Shown: positions 7,638-15,955 of the stretch, piece by piece | How positions within the stretch are numbered: the first letter of the stretch is position 1 | How the letters are laid out: every line of letters starts with the position of its first letter | Source of the DNA: F1-60-MAGs163 sp046091165 | Lineage (GTDB): Bacteria > Actinomycetota > Thermoleophilia > Solirubrobacterales > Solirubrobacteraceae | Direction of reading: 5' to 3' | Assembly (NCBI GenBank): GCA_046091165.1 | Contig: JBJTBE010000008.1 | Location: forward strand, 1 to 64,000 | DNA: 64,000 nt | Notes under the pieces: generated by a model | Seen by the model: only the letters and a program-made list of their open reading frames with translations | What the model was told of the DNA's origin: nothing | Databases searched by the model: none | Program-made: the position numbers and the translations under genes

Positions 7638-8207
7638 CTACCGCTCGCTGCGCTCGCAGACCTGGCTTGGGTCCTGGCGGCACAGGGCATAGGAGGCGCC
7701 CCGGACCATCTCGGTGCGGCGGCTGATCACGAAGGGAACCTCGGCCGATGGCCCGTCGCTGACCTTGACGATGTAGTTGGCGTCCGGGTCCCAGCCGGAG
7801 AGCCCTCCCAGGGCGGCGGAGGCGCCGTCGGCGGTTCCCTTGATCTCGCCTTCCTTCTGGCCCTCGGTCCTGCCCTTCTGGAAGCCAACCTCCTTCCCGG
7901 CCTTCCTGCCCTCCTTGCGCCCTGCCTTCTCCCCCTCCAGGGAACCCTCTCCCTGCCCGGCCTGGTAGCCGGTGTTGTAGATCTCGTCGTAGGCCGGCTT
8001 TCCGGCCTCGTACTTGTTGCGTTCCACCACCGTCCCGATGACCAGGCCGCCGACCAGGAACAGGACGGCGACGATCGCCGCAGCGACGAGCCAGCCGCCG
8101 CCCGGGCGGCCCGGAGGGGGGCCGGAGCCGGCGACCTGGTAGGGCGTCTGCTGCCCGGGCTGGGCGCCGTAGGGGGCAGGATCCTGCGGTGGTTGGGCGT
8201 ACTGCAT
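7638..8207 (-). CDS. Single-pass membrane protein with a (GX3)12 repeat
   Basis: The 189-residue protein has a Pro/Gln/Gly-rich N-terminus (1-38), one membrane helix (about 39-61), then a charged segment in which Gly occupies every fourth residue from G80 to G128 (13 glycines, 12 tetrads such as GEKA, GRKE, GRKA, GKEV). The C-terminal 60 residues contain two Cys and no recognised motif. A GAGGAGG Shine-Dalgarno sequence precedes the ATG. The strict Gly-X3 periodicity suggests a long tightly packed helix or helix pair, as in the deca-GX3 motif of Yae1/Lto1 proteins; homology to those is not claimed. No function assigned. Confidence 0.85.
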   Translation of the reverse strand: MQYAQPPQDPAPYGAQPGQQTPYQVAGSGPPPGRPGGGWLVAAAIVAVLFLVGGLVIGTVVERNKYEAGKPAYDEIYNTGYQAGQGEGSLEGEKAGRKEGRKAGKEVGFQKGRTEGQKEGEIKGTADGASAALGGLSGWDPDANYIVKVSDGPSAEVPFVISRRTEMVRGASYALCRQDPSQVCERSER

Positions 8208-8255
8208 CGCGGCCTCCTCGCTTGCCAGGGGCCAAAGCTAGAGGCTGCAGCGGAC

Positions 8256-9353
8256 CTACGGGGAGCGGCGGGCAGCGGCGGCGCGGTGGCGCTCGGTGAT
8301 CCGGGCCGCCGCGACCCTCATGAGCACCGGCCAGGTGGCCGCGTCCAGCGAGCCGCTCACCGGGAACCGACGGGACGCCTGGAAGGCCTTCACCGAGGCG
8401 GCAGTCACGCTCCCGAAGATCCCGTTGGCCTTCACGTCCTTGTACCCGGAGGCCACGAGGAGACGCTGACCCTGGCGGACCGGGTCGCCCTTGGCGCCAC
8501 GGGCCAGAACCGGCCAGCCCGGGTCGCCCGGGCTGATCCGCGAGACGTTGCGGTTGGCCAGTGAGGCCCACTGGCGCGGGGAGGTCGTGCTCCACTCCCA
8601 CCAGCTGTATCCGGGGGCGTCCCAGGCGCGGGCGAAGGCCCGGAAGCGGGCGATGTCGGAGACCGGGGCGCTCTGGTAGGTCTGGCCGATGGGAACGATC
8701 GGCCGCCCGTAGATGCGGTTCTCTCGCCAGGTGCGGGTCATCGCGGTGGTGACGGTGGTGCCGATGTCCCGCCAGTAGACCTGCGGCATGTTCACCTGCG
8801 CTCCCCTGGAACCCAGGAAGACCGAATACGGCAGGCCGGTGTGGAAGCTCACGTAGGGGAAGCTGGTGAACCCGAGCGGGTAGGAGTTGCCCACCCTCCG
8901 GCGCAGCTCCTTCATGTACGAGGCTGCCGCGTCGTACTTGCCCTCGTAGGCGCCTTCGGCGTCGATGATCAGGCACTCGGCGCCGGCCGTCCGGGCCGCA
9001 GCGCCCGCGGCCGCCTCGGCCACCGGCTTGTTGCCGTAGACGAACTGCCAGCCACAGACCCGCAGGCCCGCGGCCTTCAGCCTGGCCACCGCCGCCGGCG
9101 TGAACTGGGACCAGCGGTTGCCGGCGTCGGCCGACTTGACGTAGACGGCGCCAATCCGGTTGGCCTTCGCCTTGGCGATAACGCGGTCGAGCGAGCCGCC
9201 CTCGGTCTTGGGCAGCTGCCAGATCCACATCGCCTGGGTGGCAAAGGCGGGGTGGACCGAGGCGGCCGCGGCGGGCCTCGCGCCGAGGGCAGCCGTGCCT
9301 GCCAGCGCCAGGAGCGCTGCGGCGACCAGCCGGCGTGTTGCCTTGATTGCCAT
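8256..9353 (-). CDS. Secreted glycoside-hydrolase-like protein with peptidoglycan-binding domain
   Basis: Start ATG 9353 gives a Sec signal peptide (MAIKATRRLVAAALLALAGT, cleavage expected after the Ala-rich stretch near residue 30) and a 365-residue protein; GGAAAGAG lies just before the ATG. Residues about 40-270 look like a TIM-barrel hydrolase or DUF of the GH25/GH18-like kind, with ECLIIDAEGAYEGKYDAA (acidic pair in a strand end), PQVYWRD and YSWWEWST. Residues about 290-350 form a peptidoglycan-binding repeat (GDPVRQGQRLLVASG, GIFGSVTAASVKAFQ). It probably acts on or is anchored to the cell wall; the exact activity is uncertain. Confidence 0.8.
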   Translation of the reverse strand: MAIKATRRLVAAALLALAGTAALGARPAAAASVHPAFATQAMWIWQLPKTEGGSLDRVIAKAKANRIGAVYVKSADAGNRWSQFTPAAVARLKAAGLRVCGWQFVYGNKPVAEAAAGAAARTAGAECLIIDAEGAYEGKYDAAASYMKELRRRVGNSYPLGFTSFPYVSFHTGLPYSVFLGSRGAQVNMPQVYWRDIGTTVTTAMTRTWRENRIYGRPIVPIGQTYQSAPVSDIARFRAFARAWDAPGYSWWEWSTTSPRQWASLANRNVSRISPGDPGWPVLARGAKGDPVRQGQRLLVASGYKDVKANGIFGSVTAASVKAFQASRRFPVSGSLDAATWPVLMRVAAARITERHRAAAARRSP

Positions 9354-9437
9354 CTCTTTCCAGCCTAGGAGCCGCGCCGCAGGGGCGCGCAGGTACCGCT
9401 CCAACCCCCGGCGCCGGGAAAAGGTGCGCCGGCGCGA

Positions 9438-9511
9438 TGCCGGAGGAGGGACTCGAACCCCCGACACGCGGATTATGATTCCGCTGCTCTAACCAACTGA
9501 GCTACTCCGGC
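9438..9511 (-). tRNA. tRNA-Met (CAT), elongator-type
   Basis: The minus strand folds as a complete cloverleaf: acceptor GCCGGAG/CTCCGGC, D-arm GCTC...GAGC, anticodon stem GCGGA/TCCGC around loop ATCATAA (anticodon CAT), and a T-loop TTCGAGT. The G1-C72 pair and absence of three G-C pairs in the anticodon stem argue against initiator tRNA. It could be elongator Met or a lysidine-modified tRNA-Ile2; Met is preferred by overall resemblance. CCA is not encoded. Confidence 0.9.
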
Positions 9512-9589
9512 CGGAGGCGCAGAATAGCCTGCCGCAACGGTCCCCCGGGGCGATGCGGGGCCTCTGCCGAAAGGAAGGTCAGGTTGCAG

Positions 9590-10468
9590 ATGAGGCGCGA
9601 AGAGACCCTTGTGGCCGTTCCCAACGTCTCCGTCGGCGACGACGGGGCGCTGGCCGAATCGCTCGCCGGGGCATTCGTGGCGGCCGGCGACGCCGAGTTG
9701 CTCTGCGAGCCGCACTTCGACCCCGACCACGGGCGGGCCGTCTACACGCTCGCCGGCAGGCCGGGAGCCCTGTCCCGCGCCCTGCGCGACGGCGCGCGTG
9801 CTGCGGTCGGGAAGGTCGACCTGGGCACCCACGCCGGAAGCCACCCGTGCGTAGGCGTGGTCGACGTCGCCCCGGTGGTCTACATCGACGCGGAGATGCG
9901 GGGCGCCGCCTGTGCCGAGGCGCTGGTGCTCGGCGATCGCCTGGGTCACGAGGTCGGGCTGCCGGTCTTCCTCTACGGAGCGCTCGCGGGCGGGCGGCCC
10001 CGGGCCGAACTGCGCCGCGGCGGGGTCACGGGCCTGGCCAGGCGCGTGGAGGACGGGGAGGCGAGCCCCGACTTCGGCCCGGCACGCGTTTCGGCGGCTT
10101 CCGGCGCGGCCCTCGTCTCGGCTCGGGCGCCGCTGGTCGCTTTCAACCTCGAGCTCGCTCCCCCCGCCGGCCTCGAAGATGCCCGCCGGGTTGCATCCGA
10201 GATACGGGAGGGCGGACCGGCCGGGCTCCCGGGAGTGAGGGCGATCGGCCTCGAGCTGCCGGCCCGGGGAGGGGTAGCGCAGGTGTCGGTAAACGTCGAG
10301 GACCACCTCTCCGTCCCCCTCGCCAGGCTGGTCGAAGAGGTCTCGCGCCGGGCCCCGGTCGCCGCCACCGAGCTGGTCGGCCTCGCCCCGCAGGAAGCGT
10401 TCTCCGGTTTCCCCGACGGGCTCGAGTGCCGGGGCCGGGCCACGCTGGAAGACGCTCTAGGCTTCTGA
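9590..10468 (+). CDS. Glutamate formimidoyltransferase homologue
   Basis: Resembles the N- and middle formiminotransferase domains of FTCD, which move a formimino group from formiminoglutamate to tetrahydrofolate. Visible blocks: VAVPNVSVGDDGALAESLAG, LCEPHFDPDHGRAVYTLAG, DLGTHAGSHPCVGVVDVAP, LPVFLYG and LVAFNLEL. About 292 residues, the length of the stand-alone transferase without cyclodeaminase. AAGGAAGG lies upstream; it is 11 nt from ATG 9590 and 5 nt from an in-frame TTG at 9584, so the start is open by two codons. No other histidine-degradation gene is nearby, so the in vivo substrate is uncertain. Confidence 0.82.
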   Translation: MRREETLVAVPNVSVGDDGALAESLAGAFVAAGDAELLCEPHFDPDHGRAVYTLAGRPGALSRALRDGARAAVGKVDLGTHAGSHPCVGVVDVAPVVYIDAEMRGAACAEALVLGDRLGHEVGLPVFLYGALAGGRPRAELRRGGVTGLARRVEDGEASPDFGPARVSAASGAALVSARAPLVAFNLELAPPAGLEDARRVASEIREGGPAGLPGVRAIGLELPARGGVAQVSVNVEDHLSVPLARLVEEVSRRAPVAATELVGLAPQEAFSGFPDGLECRGRATLEDALGF

Positions 10469-10473
10469 GGCCA

Positions 10474-10824
10474 ATGGCCCAGACGAAGAAGAAGCGCCGC
10501 ACCAAGCACCGGGGCAACGCCGCGGGGATGGTCGAGGCACGCGGCCGGACGGGCCGGGCGCCCTCCGGATCGGAGCGGGGCAAGCCGGCGCGCAAGCCCG
10601 ACCGCCGTGACCGTCCGCCCTCCTGGCGCAGCGCGGCGAACCGGTCGCTGGTCGCCGTCGTCATCTTCATCGCCGTGCTCGTGCTCTTCCTCAAGCAGCC
10701 TCTCACCACCTCGGCGATCCTCGGCGTCGCGATGCTCGCCTTCTACATACCGCTGAGCTACCTGACCGACCGCTGGATCTACCGGCGACGGATGGCCAAG
10801 CTGGGCCAGGGGGGAGGCCGGTAG
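10474..10824 (+). CDS. Small basic membrane protein
   Basis: The 116-residue protein has a strongly basic, probably disordered first half (MAQTKKKRRTKHRG; many Arg/Lys to about residue 55) and two hydrophobic helices (about 60-77 and 83-102), ending WIYRRRMAKLGQGG. This layout fits a two-pass inner-membrane protein with both ends in the cytoplasm. It starts 5 nt after the formimidoyltransferase and ends 2 nt before the MBL gene, so it is co-transcribed. TAGGCT lies 10 nt before the ATG, and GAGG is also present. Family not recognised. Confidence 0.78.
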   Translation: MAQTKKKRRTKHRGNAAGMVEARGRTGRAPSGSERGKPARKPDRRDRPPSWRSAANRSLVAVVIFIAVLVLFLKQPLTTSAILGVAMLAFYIPLSYLTDRWIYRRRMAKLGQGGGR

Positions 10825-10826
10825 CG

Positions 10827-11489
10827 ATGGACGTGCGGATGGCGACGGTCGGGCCCTTCCAGGAGAACAGTTACCTCCTGCGCGCCGGCGAGCAAGCCAC
10901 CCGCGCCCTCTTCGTGGACCCCGGGGACGAAGGTGAGCGGCTCGCCGGGATGCTTGCCGACACCGGGGCCGAGCTCGAGGCGATCCTCATCACCCACTGC
11001 CACGTCGACCACGTGGGTGCCGTGGCGCATCTTGCGCGCCTGACCGGCGCCCCCGTCTACGCCCCGGAGGCCGAGCAGGACTGGCTGCGTGATCCCAACA
11101 CCGCGACTTCGCTGGTGGGCCTGCCTCCCATGGAGGGCTGGGAGGCCGAGCACCTCGTACGGGGCGGCGAGCGCCTCGAGCTCGCGGGGTACACCATCGC
11201 CGTCCTCGCCACGCCGGGCCACAGCCCCGGCCACGTGACGTACGCGCTGGAGGCGGAGGGATCCCCCGTGGGAACGGTGCTCGCCTCCGGTGACGTTCTC
11301 TTCCAGGGATCGGTCGGCAGGACCGACCTGCCGGGCGCCGACCACGGACGGCTCCTTCAGAGCATCGCCGAGCTGGCCGCACAATTCCCGGACGAGACTC
11401 CCGTCCTTCCGGGCCACATGGGGGTCACGACCCTCGGCCAGGAGAAGGCCACCAACCCTTTTCTCGCCGACCTGCCGGCCCCGCGGTGA
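10827..11489 (+). CDS. MBL-fold hydrolase, glyoxalase II-like
   Basis: Metallo-beta-lactamase-fold hydrolase of 220 residues. Metal-binding motif THCHVDH (about 54-60), then TPGHSPGHVTY, SGDVLFQGSVGRTDLPG and a C-terminal GHMGVTTLGQEKATNPFL, which together match the short glyoxalase II/YcbL-like group common beside hisS. Likely a thioester hydrolase; substrate not determinable. Its stop overlaps the GTG start of hisS (GTGA). Confidence 0.88.
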   Translation: MDVRMATVGPFQENSYLLRAGEQATRALFVDPGDEGERLAGMLADTGAELEAILITHCHVDHVGAVAHLARLTGAPVYAPEAEQDWLRDPNTATSLVGLPPMEGWEAEHLVRGGERLELAGYTIAVLATPGHSPGHVTYALEAEGSPVGTVLASGDVLFQGSVGRTDLPGADHGRLLQSIAELAAQFPDETPVLPGHMGVTTLGQEKATNPFLADLPAPR

Positions 11490-12748
11490 GCGAGCTTCTG
11501 CGCCCCCCGCGCGGGACCTTCGACATCCTGCCCGAGCAGGCCCCGATGCGGCGCGCCGTCGTCGAGACCGCCCGGGCCACCCTCGAGGGTGCGGGCTATC
11601 GCCGGATCGAGACACCGGCCTTCGAGGTCACCGAGCTCTTCACCCGCACCGTCGGCGAGGCGACCGACATCGTCGAAAAGGAGATGTACACCTTCGAGGA
11701 CGGCGGGGGACGCTCCATGACCCTGCGCCCGGAGGTGACCGCACCGGTCATGCGGGCCTACCTCGACCACGGCATGCACAAGCTCCCGCAGCCGGTGAAG
11801 CTCTGGTACGCCTCGAGCTGCTGGCGCTACGAGCGTGCCCAGGCCGGGCGCTACCGGCAGTTCTGGCAGGTGGGGGCCGAGGCGATCGGATCCGACGACC
11901 CGGCCGTTGACGCGGAGTCGATCATCCTGCTGGCACGGATCCTTGCCGAGCTCGGAGTCGGCGGCCTGGTCCTGAGAGTCGCCTCGCTCGGGGACCCGGC
12001 CGCCCGCGCGGCCTATCGCGAGGTGCTCCTCGCCTACCTGGAGGAGAATGCCGACCGACTCTCCGACGAGGCCAGGGCCCGCATGGCGACCAATCCGCTG
12101 AGGGCATTCGATTCCGACCACGAGGGAACGAAGGAGGTCATGGCCGGCGCGCCGCTGCTGGCCGACCACCTCTCCGAGCCTGATGCGGCCCACTTCGCCG
12201 AGGTCCTCTCGCTCCTGGACGCAGCCGGGGTGGCCTACGAGGTGGACCCAACCCTGGTCCGCGGCCTCGACTACTACACGCGCACCGTCTTCGAGTTCTC
12301 CTCCGATGCGCTGGGCGCGCAGAGCGGCGTTGCCGGGGGCGGCCGGTACGACGGGCTGGCCGGGCAGATCGGCGGGGACCCGGTTCCCGGCATGGGCTGG
12401 GCGGCCGGGATCGAGCGCATCATCCTCGCCGCCGAGGAGCGTCCCGAGCCCGAGCCGGTGACCACCCTGTTCGTCGCCGTGGCCGACGAGGCCCCCGAGA
12501 CCCGTCGCCAGGCGTTCGCCCTTGCGTGTGAGGCCCGCAGCGCCGGTGTTGCCGCCCAGATGGAGCTCGCCGGCCGGTCCCTCAAGGGCCAGCGCAAGCA
12601 GGCCGCCCGCGTTGGCGCCCGGTTCACTGCGGTGGTTGGCGGGAACGGAATCGTCCTGGAGGACCACGAGGCCGGGGAGAGCTGGGACGAGGAGAGCGGC
12701 AGCTCGACGGTCGCCTCGGTGCTTCGAGAGCGCGGGCTGGGCACGTGA
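11486..12748 (+). CDS. hisS: Histidyl-tRNA synthetase
   Basis: Class II synthetase charging tRNA-His. Motifs: RGTFDILPEQ at the N-terminus, motif 2 YERAQAGRYRQFWQVG, the HisA signature VRGLDYYTRTVFEF, motif 3 GMGWAAGIERIIL, and a C-terminal anticodon-binding domain from about residue 330. The 420-residue length is typical. GTG start inside the preceding stop (GTGA) and a similar GTGA overlap with aspS suggest tight co-translation. Confidence 0.97.
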   Translation: MSELLRPPRGTFDILPEQAPMRRAVVETARATLEGAGYRRIETPAFEVTELFTRTVGEATDIVEKEMYTFEDGGGRSMTLRPEVTAPVMRAYLDHGMHKLPQPVKLWYASSCWRYERAQAGRYRQFWQVGAEAIGSDDPAVDAESIILLARILAELGVGGLVLRVASLGDPAARAAYREVLLAYLEENADRLSDEARARMATNPLRAFDSDHEGTKEVMAGAPLLADHLSEPDAAHFAEVLSLLDAAGVAYEVDPTLVRGLDYYTRTVFEFSSDALGAQSGVAGGGRYDGLAGQIGGDPVPGMGWAAGIERIILAAEERPEPEPVTTLFVAVADEAPETRRQAFALACEARSAGVAAQMELAGRSLKGQRKQAARVGARFTAVVGGNGIVLEDHEAGESWDEESGSSTVASVLRERGLGT

Positions 12749-14520
12749 GCGACGCCCGGCCAGGCGCCATGCGGGACTCGTGGTGCGGGGAACTGGGGGA
12801 GGCCCAGGTCGGCGAGCAGCTTCGCGTAGCCGGGTGGGTCCACCGGCGGCGCGACCACGGAGGCCTCATCTTCATCGACCTGCGCGACCGCACCGGCCTC
12901 CTTCAGCTGGTCTTCCACCCCGAGACCGACGCGGAGCTGTTTGCCATGGCCGAGCGGCTCCGGCCCGAGCACGTGATCAGCGCGGCCGGAGAGCTCGTCC
13001 TGCGCGACCCGGAAAACGTCAACCCGGAGATGGCCACCGGGAAGGTCGAGCTCGCGGTCGAGTCATGCGACCACCTGGCCACCAGCCAGACCCCTCCCTT
13101 CCCGATCGACGAGGACGGGCCGGTGGAGGAGACGATTCGGCTCCAGTACCGGTGGCTGGACCTGCGGCGCCAGGCGATGGCCGAAGCAATCACCACGCGC
13201 GCGCGGGTCGTCTCCACGATGCGCCGTGTTCTCGAGGGCGACGGGTTCGTCGAGATCGAGACGCCGGTCCTTACCCGCTCCACCCCCGAGGGGGCACGCG
13301 ACTTCCTGGTTCCCAGCCGCATGTCCCCCGGCGACTGGTACGCGCTTCCGCAGTCGCCGCAGCTCTTCAAGCAGCTCCTCATGTTCGCGGGGTTCGAGCG
13401 CTATTACCAGGTGGCACGGTGCTTCCGCGACGAGGATCTCCGAGCCGACCGCCAGCCGGAGTTCACCCAGCTGGACATCGAGATGTCGTTCGTGGGGGAG
13501 GAGGACGTGATCGCGGTGTCCGAGGCGGTCATGGGTGCGGTCTTCGAGACGGTGGGCTTTGAGCTCCCCGCTCCTCCGTGGGAAAGGATCCCCTGGGACG
13601 AGGCGATGCTCCGCTACGGCAGCGACCGTCCCGACCGGCGCTTCGGGCTCGAGAGCGTCGATGTCAGCGACGCCCTGCGCGGCTCGGAGTTCAAGGTCTT
13701 CCAGTCGGTCCTCGACGACGGCGGCGTGGTCAGGGCCCTGAACGCGGGCCGGCGCGAGATGTCCCGCTCAGAGCTCGACTCGCTCAACGAGGTCGTCCAG
13801 CGCCACGGGGCCAAGGCGGTGGCGCCGATCGTCGCCGGCGACGGCGGCTGGACCGGAAACCTCGCGAAGTTCTTCAGCGACGAGCAGGTAGCGGCGGCGA
13901 ACGCGGCGCTGGAAGCCGGGGACGGGGATCTGCTCTGCTTCGTGGCCGATACCGCCGAGGTCGCGCCGGTGGCCATCGGGGCCCTGCGACTCGACCTGGC
14001 TGGGCGCTTCGACCTCGTCGATGCATCGGTGCACGACGCATGCTGGGTGGTCGGCTTCCCGATGTTCGAGGAGCAGGACGGCGGGGGCCTCACCGCCCTG
14101 CACCACCCGTTCACGGCGCCGCTCGGCGACCTGGATGACCCGGCGGCCCTTCGCTCGCGCGCCTACGACCTCACGGTCGACGGCGTCGAGATCGGTGGTG
14201 GTTCCATCAGTATCCACACGCCCGAGTTGCAGCAGAAGGTCTTCGGGATCATCGGACTGCCCGAGCCGGAGGCCCGCGAGCGCTTCGGCTTCCTGCTGGA
14301 TGCCCTGAGCTACGGGGCGCCCCCGCACGGAGGGATCGCCTTCGGCCTGGACCGGATCGTCGCGCTGGCCTGCGGCCGGGAGTCGATCCGCGACGTGATC
14401 GCCTTCCCCAAGACCGCCAGCGGGGCCGACCCGCTGACCGGGGCGCCGGGCCCCGCGGAGTCCGGCCAGCTGCGCGACCTCGGGCTCAAGACGATCGCTC
14501 CCCCGCCCGCCGATTCCTGA
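12745..14520 (+). CDS. aspS: Aspartyl-tRNA synthetase, probably non-discriminating
   Basis: Class IIb synthetase of 591 residues: OB-fold anticodon domain (GWVHRRRDHGGLIFIDLRDR), catalytic core with motif 2 YYQVARCFRDEDLRADRQPE, a GAD insertion in the middle, and motif 3 GIAFGLDRIVAL. The His in RRRDHGG is the residue reported for non-discriminating bacterial AspRS such as that of Pseudomonas, where E. coli has Leu. The enzyme may thus also load Asp on tRNA-Asn for GatCAB conversion; the other reported specificity position is not clearly of either type. GTG start, overlapping hisS by 4 nt. Confidence 0.96.
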   Translation: MSDARPGAMRDSWCGELGEAQVGEQLRVAGWVHRRRDHGGLIFIDLRDRTGLLQLVFHPETDAELFAMAERLRPEHVISAAGELVLRDPENVNPEMATGKVELAVESCDHLATSQTPPFPIDEDGPVEETIRLQYRWLDLRRQAMAEAITTRARVVSTMRRVLEGDGFVEIETPVLTRSTPEGARDFLVPSRMSPGDWYALPQSPQLFKQLLMFAGFERYYQVARCFRDEDLRADRQPEFTQLDIEMSFVGEEDVIAVSEAVMGAVFETVGFELPAPPWERIPWDEAMLRYGSDRPDRRFGLESVDVSDALRGSEFKVFQSVLDDGGVVRALNAGRREMSRSELDSLNEVVQRHGAKAVAPIVAGDGGWTGNLAKFFSDEQVAAANAALEAGDGDLLCFVADTAEVAPVAIGALRLDLAGRFDLVDASVHDACWVVGFPMFEEQDGGGLTALHHPFTAPLGDLDDPAALRSRAYDLTVDGVEIGGGSISIHTPELQQKVFGIIGLPEPEARERFGFLLDALSYGAPPHGGIAFGLDRIVALACGRESIRDVIAFPKTASGADPLTGAPGPAESGQLRDLGLKTIAPPPADS

Positions 14521-14531
14521 GGCGCCACGCC

Positions 14532-14545
14532 TAGACTGCGGGCCG
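14532..14545 (+). promoter_or_regulatory. Candidate leaderless -10 box for mnmA
   Basis: TAGACT (14532..14537) is followed by 8 nt and ATG 14546. No Shine-Dalgarno sequence lies before the start. Only 11 nt separate the aspS stop from the box. Confidence 0.5.
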
Positions 14546-15955
14546 ATGGACCGCGAGGCCTTCGAAGAGCACCTGAACCACCCGCGCGCTCGGGGAGGGC
14601 CGGCTCCGGGCACGGCCAGCGGGTCGGCCGGCGGGGCTCCGTGCGGCGACCTGGTGAGGATCTCCCTGCGGGTGCAGGAGCGGCGCGTGACCGACGTGAG
14701 CTTCGAGGCGTCGGGCTGCGGAAGCGCCGTCGCCGCCGGCAGCGCAGTCGCTGGCCTGGTCGAGGGAGCGAGCCTGTTCGACGCGGCGCGGATCGGCCCC
14801 GACGAGGTCTCCGCCGAGCTTGGGGGTCTCAGCCCGGGGAAGTTCCACGCGGCCGATCTCGCCGCCGATGCTCTGGCCCGCGCCCTGGGCTGCGCCGTGC
14901 TCGAGGCCCGTCCTGCGGTGCCGGACCCGCGACGGGTCCTGGTGGCCATGAGCGGCGGCGTCGACTCGGCCGTCGCGGCCCTGCTCTGCCGCGAGGAACC
15001 GGGCTGTGAGCCGGTAGCGGTCACCCTCGAGCTCTGGCGCGACCCCGAAGGTGACGCAGAGGCGAGCTGCTGTTCGGCCAGCGCCGTGGTCCGGGCTCGG
15101 CGCGTGGCCCGCTCGATGGGAATTCCCCACTTCACCCTCGACCTGCGTGAGGAGTTCGGTCGCGAGGTGGTCACCCCGTGGCTCGAGGCACATCGCGAGG
15201 GCCGGACGCCGAACCCGTGTATCGGCTGTAACGGCTCCCTGCGTCTCGACGCGATGCTCCGGTTCGCCGGGCAGCTCGGCGCCCGTGGCCTCGCGACCGG
15301 ACATTACGCGCGGATCGGCGAAGCGGGTGAGCTGCTCCAGGGCGCCGATCGCGGCAAGGACCAGAGCTTCATGCTCGCCGGGCTCGGGGCCGGTTCGCTG
15401 GCGGCGATGGAGTTTCCGCTCGGCGCCCTGACCAAGGAGGAGGTGCGGCGGATCGCCGCCGAGGCCGGGCTTGAGGTCGCCCACGCGCCCGACTCCCAGG
15501 ACCTGTGCTTCCTGGCCGGGGTGGGGCGTGAGGCCTTCCTGGCCCGCTTCGGGGCTCTGGAGGAGCACGAGGGTGAGATTCTCGACCTGGACGGTCGCGT
15601 CATCGGGCGTCACCGGGGTGCCCACCGGTACACCGTCGGGCAGCGGCGGGGGCTTGAGATCGGCGGCCTCGAGGAGCCGGTCTACGTGCTGGAGACCGAC
15701 GTGCGGCGCAACACCGTGACCGCCGGGCCGGCCGGCAGCCTGAGGCGCAGCGAGATCGCCCTCACCGACGTGCGCCTTCGCGAGGGGGCCGAGTCGGTCG
15801 GCACGGTCAGGCTCCGTTCCCACGCGCCGGCGGTCGCCTGCCGCCTGGAGGGCCGCCGGCTTCACCTGCGCCGGCCGGTCACCGTGCCGGCTCCGGGCCA
15901 GACCGCCGTCTTCCTGGATGGCGAGCGCGTTGTCGGATGCGCGACAATCGCGTGA
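14546..15955 (+). CDS. mnmA: NifU/IscU-like domain fused to tRNA 2-thiouridylase MnmA
   Basis: Two domains in 469 residues. Residues 1-118 resemble an Fe-S scaffold: C33 in GGAPCGD, C58 in EASGCGSAVAAGSA, H101 in KFHAADLAADAL; the third scaffold cysteine, normally after that His, is Ala102. From about 125 comes MnmA, which thiolates U34 of tRNA-Lys/Glu/Gln: PP-loop AMSGGVDSAVAAL, C175-C176, catalytic region NPCIGCN (C225, C228) and second cysteine C321 in DSQDLCF. C-terminal barrel domains are complete. The fusion suggests delivery of sulfur or an Fe-S cluster to MnmA. Its stop overlaps the alaS ATG (TGATG). Confidence 0.93.
   Translation: MDREAFEEHLNHPRARGGPAPGTASGSAGGAPCGDLVRISLRVQERRVTDVSFEASGCGSAVAAGSAVAGLVEGASLFDAARIGPDEVSAELGGLSPGKFHAADLAADALARALGCAVLEARPAVPDPRRVLVAMSGGVDSAVAALLCREEPGCEPVAVTLELWRDPEGDAEASCCSASAVVRARRVARSMGIPHFTLDLREEFGREVVTPWLEAHREGRTPNPCIGCNGSLRLDAMLRFAGQLGARGLATGHYARIGEAGELLQGADRGKDQSFMLAGLGAGSLAAMEFPLGALTKEEVRRIAAEAGLEVAHAPDSQDLCFLAGVGREAFLARFGALEEHEGEILDLDGRVIGRHRGAHRYTVGQRRGLEIGGLEEPVYVLETDVRRNTVTAGPAGSLRRSEIALTDVRLREGAESVGTVRLRSHAPAVACRLEGRRLHLRRPVTVPAPGQTAVFLDGERVVGCATIA

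Noticed and set aside
9438..9511. Initiator tRNA-fMet
   Set aside because: It has a G1-C72 pair and lacks the three consecutive G-C pairs in the anticodon stem that mark bacterial initiator tRNA.
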